64,000 nt of DNA from Liolophura sinensis. Its lineage: Eukaryota; Mollusca; Polyplacophora; Chitonida; Chitonidae. A program made the position numbers and the translations under genes. Below are positions 51,601 through 63,600 of the stretch, piece after piece; within the stretch, counting starts at the first letter, position 1; each line of letters opens with the position of its first letter. The DNA is taken from assembly GCF_032854445.1 (NCBI RefSeq), contig NC_088303.1, positions 24,805,501 through 24,869,500 of the forward strand, written 5' to 3'. The notes beneath the pieces were generated by a model. The model was given only the letters and a program-made list of their open reading frames with translations, made no database searches and was not told the origin of the DNA.

Positions 51601-54600
51601 TACCTCAGGTCACACAAACATTCATTATAAAACAGTCTAATTGAATACTCATATATCCTTGACCTTTAAATACTACATATATACCATATGCTGAAACAGG
51701 CCTACAGGTGCATGTTTGATTATTTGCATGTGAAAAGTGAACTATGGTTGGTTTAAACTATTATCTCCCTGTCGTAACTCTGCTTGCAGACTGTATCAGT
51801 GGTAAATTTCCTCATGTAATTGTGGAAAGCAAAAATATAACATCTGAAAATGTTTAAAATTTAGTTTTAACAACATTGCATTTTGATAAAGGTGTGTGTC
51901 ACCAAATGTTTGTCTAATAATGTAAAAAAACATTAACTGTTGTAATGGGCATTAATGGTACCTGTAGATGTCAGTTTGATCTTGGTTAATCGTTAATAAC
52001 ACTTGTACATGTAAATGCATTTTGGACACCATTTAACTCTCAAACAAGTGCATTAAGAAATTATTTTTTTGTTTTTGATTGTGTGAAAAATTTAATTTTG
52101 TTGGACATGGACAATGCTGTTAGACAGGCGGACAACATAGGTCATATCTGTTGTTGTTGTACAATCCCCAGACAGGGCTTGTGAACGAACTCGATTACAC
52201 TTCTAAACATGTACATGTTCTAAAGTTAATACATTTGTATCTTGCAGCGATGGCAGGTTGCACTGTGAAGAATGGAGGATGTGAACAGCTTTGTGTGGAT
52301 GGCTATGATGGACAGTTTCATTGTCGCTGCCGTGCGGGTTATAGGCTGGGAACAGATGGAAAGTCATGCCAAGGTTTGTGGAGTCTTACGAGAAATGAAA
52401 ACTTTTCCATTCTTTCAATATAAAATGTAAAAATAACTGTAGATTATTGGTTGCCATTAACAAAGACTTAAAATAAATCTAATAATTAAACCACTATTTT
52501 ACTTCAAAAGTATGAAATATAAGTTTGAGAATGTTTGAAACTTGGCCCTCACTGGTTCAGCATGTTAAAGCACTGGAACACTGTAACTGTCAGACCTTTG
52601 GCCATTGAGGGCACATGCTAATATTTACAACTCTTGGCTGCTTTGACCGCTGCTTTAGGTAAGGAGGTTTGCCAGTTGTGCCAGATATACTTGGCCAAGG
52701 GAAGTGGGTTACTCCAGAGTGTCAAGATGTAGGTGCAAACATTCTTGTGTAATTTGGGGCAACTGGCTGTATTTTAGTAGGATTGGCACATTTTTTTTAC
52801 ATCTTATAGCTCAGTAAAAATGGCTGCCTTATATGTGATTGGCTTATGACTGTATATTGGAACCTAATTGCTCTCTCCACTGAAGTATCACGCCAAAGAT
52901 ATCTGACATGACACCCCACACGGTCATATTATACTGACACTGGACCTGTTTCAATGCTCTGACCTTTCAGTGCTTAGAGCCAAGGGAGGCAGCATCAAGT
53001 ACCATTTTTAAAGTCTTTGGTATGAGCCAACCTGGGTTTGAGCCCAGTCTGTTGACACCAATCAAATGAATACATAAATAATACTCTACTTGTTACATTG
53101 TTTGTCTTGGTTACAGAAGTGGACCCATGCCGTAGGTCTAATGGTGGTTGTGAGCACACATGCTCCAGTGTGAAGGGGCAGGCCATCTGTAGCTGTCGTA
53201 CAGGCTATCAGCTCACCAGGGACTTTAAGACCTGCGAAGGTATGGCAAAATTCATGCCCATTTTGGAACGTTACCTATGTATAAACTTGACTTCTGGCTG
53301 AGAAATGTGTTGTCTTTATAATTATAATGAATATCTTGGACAAGTGTTTTGATTTCATCCAGCATTGACCTAAGGAATTTAGGCAAAACATTCAATCAAC
53401 AGGATTTGACATAAAAAAAAGCCCTTCAATTCAGAAAAAAAAAACTATGGGCATATTGTCTGAGAAGGTTTTTGTTGCTTCAAGGATCACATGGTATATT
53501 GTCACTGTTGAACATGGTTAGATAAGACATAGGTACATCTTAGCCAGATCTTCAATACTACGGAAGTGGACACTTAAGTGAAATAACTGTAGTATATGTG
53601 ATCAAGGAAACACGTTTAAGATGCTTAAAGTTGATGATGATGGTGATTCTTGCAGATGTGGATGAGTGCAAGAAGAACAATGGTGACTGCACCCAATCCT
53701 GTGTCAACACAAAGGGTTCATTCACCTGTGCATGTAACCTAGGCTTCCAGCTCGGGGTTGACCAGAGGTCCTGTTATCGTGAGTAACCACACACCTTCCC
53801 AATCAGATAACAATTTTCATGTCTTTCTTATGTTGTTGTTGTTGTTGCCCTTTGCAGGCGTTCTGTGCAATCAGGTCTGAAACAAGATATACTTGAGTCA
53901 TACCAGTTGTGTTCAAAGTTTGAAGAGAATAAATAGAAGAAAATTTATAACTTCTTTTCTTGGGAGCTAGCATTTATTAAAGGAGACATGCTATTTACTA
54001 TATAGTGGTGTCTTCTTTGCATCCTTTTTGGTGACTCACACTCTGCTTCAGTGAGGCATCACTGTAGATCTGGCAGGAACACCGGCCATCCTGCTACATG
54101 GACACATGCATGCTCTTCCTCTGATCTGATCTGATCTTTGACGATGTTCAAACCCAAAGTAAATAAACAAACAATTCCAAAAACCATTTAACAATATGTT
54201 TACTATATAATCTATGAAATCATCACAAACCACTGTTTGACTTCTTGGATGTTACGCTATATTATTTGTAGAGCCCTATTCCACAAAGTCATTTCTGACT
54301 TAAGTCAAAATTTAAAGCCGCTTTACATTTTGCTTAGTTTTTTGGTTCTGGAAGAAGAAATTTGGATACTTTTGTCTTCAGTTAATACTGATGAGGTGGA
54401 CAAAATTTTAATTTCTATAACTGAAAATAAGCTTTATGATCGTATTTTAATTTTTGACTCAAGTCAAGTAAAAATGATCAAGTAAACCAAGTGTTGTTTG
54501 GCAAGGTTAAAGCAATTGGCATCTTCTAGTTTCCAATTTTTACATATTGTGATATGCGACGTTCATTTTCAATCCTGTAAATGTTTTTCCAAAGAACGTT

Positions 54601-57600
54601 TTCTGTGGAATGTATTATCTTCATGCATCTTGGCTCACTTTACCGTTATTGTATCAGTTATCTTTTATACAAGTTTGCTCCTTCCATGTGCTTGCGTTAT
54701 GTTTTACATATATCTACTGTATGAAACAAATATGGTTGCTTTTTGGCTACAGATTAAAATAGTCACTACTCGAATGAACTCTAAATTTAAACATTCAGGA
54801 TACTGGACAGATTACTAACTTTTATGTGGTGATAAGGCAAAGTAATACATATTGCACTTGAGGGTCAAGACAAGGGTAACAATAAACACTTTAAATTATC
54901 AGATGTCCAACTTGAATTTGAATCATTTTAATATTGTGAAAATTAATGTAAAAGAGACTGTAAAATCAAGCTGCACTAAATTAAAGTTACTTTGCTGTTG
55001 AATCACTGCAGAACTTTACATGGCTGTTATACACTGAGAGTAGATCAGCATCTTGCAACTCATTACCCTGGTACTTTACATGAAGGGTTCTTTCATCTCT
55101 CCATCTTGTCTTGTTTTTGGTTATGTTCTTAAAGCTACCAAAGGAATGCCTAATTCTAAAGGTAAAGTATGCTCAAGAGGGAAAAACTAGATCTTAGTCA
55201 ACCAGTACAAAACAGGTCTCTTCATCCCTACATTTTTTCTGTGCCAAAGTTATCTCCCTTGTCCAAGCTTTTCATTGTTGGAGTAGACACGTGTTTGTCT
55301 TCATTGATCTGGAAAGTTTCTGCCTTTATCCCTGCTTTTTTGATTGCACAGTAGTTCCATGTCCATAGTGTGTCAATTATTCCATGTCCATATTTTGTCC
55401 ACTTTTCTATGTCTATACTACAGTGTTTATGCTATTCCATGTCAATGTTTCGCAATGTCTGATCTTGAAATGATCAAGCTATCTCTTCCATATCTTTGTG
55501 TAAATTGTTACCTGTGTAGATGTGTAGTTCAGAATACAGTTTAGATCGCAGTCTGGCTTATTTTTCCTCACCATACAAGTTCAGATACCATGTTTTGTTA
55601 ACCATATGAATTATACACTGTATTAGGTATGTACTGATATGCCTTAGTCAAAGTCTCCTCATCCGTCTGTATTTGCAGTGTACATAATTAGATCAGGATG
55701 CTCCATCCTGTCAGTATATATTCCTTCCAGTATACTGATTATTCAAAGGTTCAGCTTGTTATTATGCTTTGCTAGACTCTTTCAGAATTTGCTAATTTAA
55801 TGGTCAGTACATCACCAGGCCTTCTTTTCCATTGAAAGATTTTTAAAGACTGATCATATTGATTAATGTCAAAGATATTTGGGTAACTAGGTAAGCAAAT
55901 TTCACTTTTCTGAGTTCTTCATATGACTGAAGGTGGATGTAGAGTGTTGAGAATTAGGGTTTGGTGTAGAGGGAGAGAGATAGTGTGTGGGGGTGGGGGG
56001 TTAGGTCTGTGGGTGGAGAGAGGATATGGATGACGGGGAGTAGTTTTACTACAGTCTTGTTTTAATTAGCATACCGCCATTCCCATAATTCTGCACTTGC
56101 TGTTGTCTGTCATCTAGTTCTCTCGATTGACCTTACTTCTAAAACCTGACTTTTCTATTCCCTTCAGCTTTGCTCTGTCTGAAAAACAAGATGTTGCCTA
56201 ATATAAGCAGCTTTACCCCTTTATAATAAAAGTGGTAGAGTATCCTCTCTTTGTTTTTTTCACCTTTTCAACTGATAAGATGCTGCTGTAAACTGATGAA
56301 ATTATACTTTTTTGTGCAGCCCTCAAACCCAACCAGTGTAATATTTTTCTCAAAAATCAAATTAAAAATGGTGCATAACTTGCACTGAAAGTTGCTCTTT
56401 TATATGTGAATATTGGTCATAAATTGTAAATGTTATTAAATAAATAAATGAGCTGTTTTATCCATGATTTCAGAATTAGGCTTATTCAATAGATTTATTT
56501 TATGACACGATGGAAAAGTGCTGTTACTAACTACATCTTAAACACAAGCCTTACATTGGATGTATACATGCACCAAGGTCACACTAAGTGAGTTGACCTC
56601 TATATCACAGACCTATTCAATGTCTGTGAGCACAAGTCATAACCCCAGGGGTACAGTTTAAGTCTTCTCTGAAAACTCATGGATAACAGGTCTGTCAGCT
56701 CCCAGAGTAAAAACAACAAACTTGTCCCAAACCTCAACACGGCTGGTAGCATGCAATCTCAGTTTGTTCTGTAGGTTGATACTGCTTTCTATTTACCTAG
56801 AACCACCATAGTATAACAGCTGTCAAGATGTTATGAACCTTCAAGACCTGATCTTGTGACAAAACCAGCTTCCTGATAAAATTCCATGGTGTTATTCTGT
56901 TATTGAATTATCACATTGGACATTTATTGGTTGAAAGTTGGAATTTGGAGACAGCTCTCACCTGACAACAACCTAAAATTGTCACAAATGTCATTTGTTT
57001 ACAGCTAGAATTTGGCCTCAACTCTTTTTTGTTGACAGCCTGAATTTGTGCACAGTTCACAGTTTGAGACAGAGCACTCAAATGTTGACAGCCAGATTTT
57101 GGGCACAGCTCTCGTGTTGTCAACCTGAAATTTGGGCACAATTTTCATATCTAGGGAGCCTGAATTTGGGCATAATTCAAATGTTGACAGTCGTAATTTG
57201 GGAAACGTTCTCATTTGTTGACAGCATGTGATTGAGGATAATTCTCACATGTTCACAGTGCAGCCTGTATTTAGACACAGCTCTCACTTGTTGACAGCTT
57301 GAAATTTGGGTACAACTTTCATTAGTTTTATCGAGATTTGAGTACATGATTTCTTCAGCCATAATTGTCAAGCTGCAAATGTACAGTGTACTTGTATTAC
57401 AAGTTTCTGAGCTGTGAGACAAAAATTCTCAGATACTGCTCTGAATGTATTTGTGAACTTTGCTTCAAGAAATTAAGTCAACTTCATTGATTGACTTGAA
57501 TGCTGCATAAAAAAAAAAACCTTTGTGTGCTTTGAAACATTAAGTCACATGGCAGCTGTCAACTTTGGCAGGGAATCAACTGTGGTATTTACATGACCAT

Positions 57601-60600
57601 TGTAAGAATGCTGACGGTAGCACCAAGTCTTCCATGTTGAATACAAGCAGGACTATAATGCTCAAAAAACATCTGTGAAAAAAAAAAAAAAAAAAAAAAG
57701 ATTGGTCAAAGAAGAATCATGGCAATTAACTGTTATGTCAAATGTTTTAGAACATCCTATAAACATGTCGTTTTGCAGCAGGGCTTCATTAAGACTGTAG
57801 TAGGAACCTCAAACAACCCTGGTTCACTTATATATATATGTAGTGATATACACTGATCAAAACCATCCACATTGTTTCCCTCCTATGCACCTGGGCGTGG
57901 CACCATTCATTGCGTGAGTGTGGGGGTGTCACCCCATGCAGCCTTATCACCTTATCTGTGTTGTGATAACTCTATGTTGTCCTTGCGCAATGTTGACTTT
58001 TTCACAAACACCAGAAAGAAATTACTTGAATGTACCATCTCTGACATATGTATCGTAATGATCCTAAAGCAAAGTAAGACCTTTACCGTATAGACAAAAT
58101 TCCTAGTGTACCATTTTTGTTTGGGAAATGCTGTAAAGCCTTTCATTATCTTGAAGGTTATTTTTTTTCATTCAGTTTATTGATTTGTCACATAAACCCT
58201 GATAGTTAAATGACACAGATTTTTAAAAAACAGTTTCATGTAAGAGAAAAAAGTAAACAATGATCAGGTTTTACACATTTGTATAATGGGATGTGGAGTA
58301 AGGTAAAAGCCTAAATCACTTATACACACAGATATATTCTACTTGTTGCAAAAATTGTAATATTTGTATTTAACATATATGCTGGGCTCATTTGGACATT
58401 GCTCTATCACAGTGAGCAGGCTGTACTAAGAAAGAAAAAAATGAAGTGGCTGCTGAAAAAAATGTCTGCTTGGTGAAGAAAGCTGTTCTTGGCAGGTGTT
58501 CAAAACATGTGAATGGATGGACCATAAAACCAACCTCTCCTTGTGATGGTTCAGCTCTGACATCTAGCTGGTTAACTAGCAAAATGTCAAAGCGACTTTA
58601 AGCTATAGTTTGTTTTCTCCTTCCTAAACAGTGGACATTTTTCCCAGGTCTTGGGTTAGACATCCTGTGATTGTTTAATGGTGTCTTCACATGTGTGGCA
58701 ACTTAGCTTAGGCCAGTCCAAAAACTTGTCTGTGTGGTAGAGCAGCTATCACTGTATGACCAATTCATACCCATTGAAAGCTTATAGCACTGGAACCAGT
58801 TTAGACTGTTGTTTTATTTTTTTGGCTGATTTCTGGTAAGAGAGCTCACCCAGGAATTATCATGCACCTTGTCTAATGAAAATCCCATACCATACCAATA
58901 CAATCCAAATTTGCTGAAACAAAAATGAAAATACATGTAGCTCTTGGGGATTATAAATTCGTTGACAGCACACATGCTGTTTTAGGCACATGTCCTCCGA
59001 ATACCATTTGTCTTCCACCCATAATATGGCATGCAAGTCAGCACATGTACGTCACATGTGAAAGTTTTGACTGTGTCCACTGTAGTTCTTCAACCTTTTG
59101 ACTGTATCAACTGTAATTCTTCAACCTTTTGACTGTATCCACTGTAATTCTTCAACCTTTTGACTCTATCCACTGTAATTCTTCAACTTTTTGACTGTAT
59201 CTACTGTAATTCTTCAACCTTTTGACAGTATCCACTGTAATTCTTCAACCTTTTGACTGTATCTACTGTAATTCTTCAACCTTTTGACAGTATCCACTGT
59301 AATTCTTCAATCTTTTGACTGTATCTGCTGTAATTCTTCAACTTTTTCGCATGTTTGATAGGTGTTTATTGAACCATATTTTGAGGACATTATGCTGTGC
59401 ACACTGATAAAACTGTACTTTCTAGATTTTTGTCTCCAAAATCAGATTAAAAAGGTGCACAAATCACACTGAAAGTGGCTCTTTTATATGCATAAAGATT
59501 GATTAATTATGGTAATTACAAGTGGTTGTTGATTTATTCAGGCACTCAAGTTTCCACCACCCATAAACGTGAATGCCGTTGTTGAACAAGTTTCGAGTAT
59601 GATGTTCAACAACAATCAAATAAATAAATGAATAGAGTAATAGCACCAATATTATTGTTAATAGTCATTAGATCTAGATCCTCTCTCACAAATGTCAGAA
59701 AATGAACTATGTGATTTGGTTTTATACTTGGCCACCTCAGTTTGCAGAAATTAAATTTAAATTAAATGTGATAAATCAGAATGAAGAAAATGTCTGTGGT
59801 TTTTCTGATTGTTGGGTGCCCTTGTCCTGTAGAATAGCTTAAACTCTGATCCTTTGATAGCAGTAATTCTCCAAGTCAGAACTAAGTTATTTACCAAGAA
59901 TAAAGTAGTGTACTTTTATGAGCTTACAATAAAAGCAGGCTCTTATAAGCAGTGTATCTGAAACTTCAGTATAAAGAAAATTTATCAGGAATTTAGGTTG
60001 TTGGCAAGTTTTTGGGTTTTGGCTTTTTAAATGTTTTTATTTTGTTTGCTTGTTTGAAAAAGTGTTAAATTGTGAGGTGTATCCTCCTAAGTGGTGTTCA
60101 TCACTGGTACAAACTTCCAAAGAATTCTTAGGCTTGGCATGTACTCGGCCCCATTGACAAGCAAGTCTATCAGGGTTTAGGGGCTAAGCAAACACTTAAG
60201 CTCACTCCTTTGCACTAAATTGGAAACTTGAACTGAAATCGTTTCCTGCATAAGCAACACTGAAATTCCTGTCTGAAATGGCTGTGTTTAACTTTTAATT
60301 TCTCCCAGAAGTGTTTGAAAACAAATCAGTGGTTCATTAATAGAACACGTACCAGTGCGGATGTGATTTGACTAAATTCAGTTCTGTGATCCTCATTACG
60401 AGAAATGGAAGGTTTTATTGCTCACACACCTTAATGTGATAATGCATTTTCGTATTTATATTTTTACATACCTGTTACATGAAACTGCAGCAGACCGACT
60501 TTTTTGTATTTTGATGGCTGTTAACCAAAATTTGCTTCCTGTCTGCTTAAAAAAGTAGTTCCTGTGATAAGATTGCTGCAGTGAGTAATAGTGCTGTCCT

Positions 60601-63600
60601 GGTAATGACCGTTTGTTGCCAGAACTATTTTTTATTTGCTCCTTATAAGCATATCTCCACATGCCTTTGGTGCGTGGTAATTTTGTACTCTCTAACACTG
60701 CCATTTCATCATCTTGGAAACAATCATGTGTATTTGTCTAAGGACTAAATACTAGTTTTCTGTGAGGAATGTTCACTTACAGAGCTTTTTGTTTGAACAG
60801 TGATACATCACCCTGTTGAAAAGTTGATTAGGTGCGGAAAATACAATGGCTGCGTTGGTACATTCATAAATAATACACGCCTTGCTCACCTGCCTCTTTG
60901 AATTATTTCACTGTTCGAGGATTGGCCAGGAACGGTTATAGTGAGGGCATTTTTACGAAGACCATAAGACGGCCATAAAGGGTAATATTTATATTAGACA
61001 TTTTTAGCTTGCCTGAAGTACATTCGAAGTTTTTGTGTACTATGCTTCAAGCTTCCGCATCAAGTACAAGTTGAAGCAGTGTTAAATTAAATGTTAAGGG
61101 TGGTATCTCAAAAAGTAGTGCATGTATTTAACTCAAATTTGGTATGATATAGAGCACGATAGAACAGACAAGGCAGCTGGGATGTTCCATCATCGATGTC
61201 TTAGGTGCATATTAATCACCATAAATTACAGTTCACCTTGAAGTACATTCGTTTTTAGAATACAGTGCCTACTCTGTTTTAAACAGCAATAGTGTTTACC
61301 TGAACTTCTTAAATTACAAATAGTTTCTGTCAAAGTGAAAAACTGTGTTTGCGCATTTTGGCGGGATTCCATGATGTTTAGCTGTGGAACTTGAACACTG
61401 ATTTATCTCCCTTCAATCTGCAGTCTTTAGGAGTGAATTATGTGAAATTCATGGGGCTAGAAATGCAGAAATGGTCAGTTTTTGTCAGTGCTTGATAAGT
61501 GCGACAGAGTGCAAACAACTTAACTCCTCTAAAATGTACAGTTTTTTTTTTAAATGGGGTTTATTATGGAATTCTGCATGTTTATACTCTTAAAGTTTCT
61601 GGTCTAATACTGTAAGTTTAGGAGCATGGAAATTATTTTAATAAAATGACGTCAAAATTGAACATGAAATTGTGTAAGATAAGACCAATATATTTTTGAT
61701 CTCTAGGTTTGAAAGGCAAAGTGTGAACAGTTTATTGTGGTTTAGTTTTGGCTGCTTCAGTATTTATTTAAGAATGTATTCATGGTTATTGTTCTATTGA
61801 GAAGATTATCATGGACTTGCACATGTATGCTGGCTAGTGGTCTCTAATGTATTATGGTTACCGGTTCAAATCTGGGTCTGTTCAAATTGTCTCAGCAGCT
61901 CTAGCAGCTCAAAATATGGATCAGTAATTTAATTTGAAAGAATCCTTTCATGTAATCTTAATAAACTCAAAACTAAATATATTTAGACAAAAGCAGGTTC
62001 TTGGAGTGCATTGATTCTGTGTATCTCTGAATGTGCAAATGATTTTGCCCTAAATTTCCAGCTCACTTCTCACACCTAAAACTTTAAAAGAGGAAGTTTT
62101 AACTTCCTCGCTTGGCGTTCAGCATGGGGATAGTGCAATGACTGGTTAACCCATGTCAGTATAATGGCTCGGGCGGGGCGGCTTACTTACCTTCGGTAAG
62201 TCGTCTCAGTGAAGCAGCACTAGATAAAAGAGTGGTGGAAATCCATCCTGCAACAAGGAGGTACATTCCATACACCCTAAGGATTCCTTTGTCGTCATAT
62301 GACTGAAAAATTGTTGAGCACGATGTTAAACCCCAATTTCTCACTCACTCCAGCTCACTTCTGTCTACCTTTTGAAAGCCTACACTTTCCACAGTGGCAT
62401 TTATAGTACTGTACATGGTGGCGTTTTAACATTACATTTGTTGGCATTGGTTACATTAGTTGTCATTTTTTACATTAGTTTAGTGCACGTGTCTGCGCCT
62501 GCACCTGCATTATTTAATTGTGTCACTGGTGCTCTTATCAGTTGATATATATCATTGCAGTAACGGTAACACCTCATTTGGATCTGTGTGTCTCTATATA
62601 TAACCATAGCAAAGAAAATCATCATACTTTAATGCAAGTTTCTGCTTTTTGCTGGAAAAAATGGCTATGGTGCACAAGTGACAAGTGTGCAAGTTACTGT
62701 AAAAAACTGGTTTACGTTGCATATTGCACAAAAATTGTGTTTTGTTGTACTCAATTAGAATATTAAACTTTTCTTGATAACGATGGGTAGAAAGAGGTGC
62801 GTGTGACGAAAGCCTCCACCCTTAACCTGTCTGTAGTGGAATGTAAATATATTAGATTTTGTATCATGATTTGGCTTGCTTGATTTGCAGGAATTGAAAT
62901 GGAAGTGGTGGACAGCTGTGCTGTGAACAATGGTGGGTGTGCGCACACATGTACACATGGTCCAGGGGGTGCTGTGTGCTCATGTGACAAGGGTTACACA
63001 CTGCAAGCGGATGCACGCTCCTGTGATGGTAATAAATACAGCATATACGTGGGTCTTCATAACCCTCATTGAATATTTACTCTCCAGAGTCATGTAAATT
63101 CACATCATTAAATACTAAAATATGCTATCCTGTGTTATAAAAGGAATGGAAAGCAGCTGTTTATTTCAAATTTTCATTAAAGCTTTAAGTATATGTAATA
63201 AGTCTGTTTGAGAGACTATTTCCTGTACTCTGGCTTGAGGTAAATAACTGTAATATATTTATGTAGAAATTTTAATATATTTGTGAGTTTTTGTGGGAAA
63301 ATGCAATACTCAATGTATGGATTAGGTACATGTATGACATTTAAGAAAAAAGAAATAATCTGTATCTTGTATTTATTTATTTATATATTTGATTTGTGTT
63401 TTACCCCGTACCCAAGAATATTTCACTTATACGAATGCGGCCAGCATTGTGGCGGGTGGAAACCGGCCAGAGCCCGGGGGAAACCCATGACCATCCGCAG
63501 GTTGCTGGAAGACCTTCCCATGTACGACTGGAAAGGAAGCCAGCATGAGCTGGTCTTGAGCTCACAGCGACCGCATTGGTGAGAGATTCCTGGGTCATTA

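Larger units (their letters stand above)
53779..62890 (+). other. Intron between domains E and F
   Basis: This is a 9.1-kb GT-AG intron rich in repeats: two MITE-like copies, a 31-bp minisatellite, a degenerate 34-bp array, SINE fragments and a 22-base A run. A 27-nt candidate microexon lies at 55135. CTGATCTGATCTGATCT at about 54120 and degenerate CTATTCCATGTCCATA-like units at about 55355-55460 are minor repeats. No other exon could be supported. Confidence 0.7.

Noticed and set aside
51790-51801. 12-nt phase-1 microexon encoding DCIS before domain C
   Set aside because: It fits AG and GT borders but is too short to separate from chance, and it would insert a lone cysteine.
61801-61910. 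tRNA-like or SINE head around GGTTCAAATCTGGG
   Set aside because: A B-box-like string is present but no A box, body or tail of a known family could be matched.
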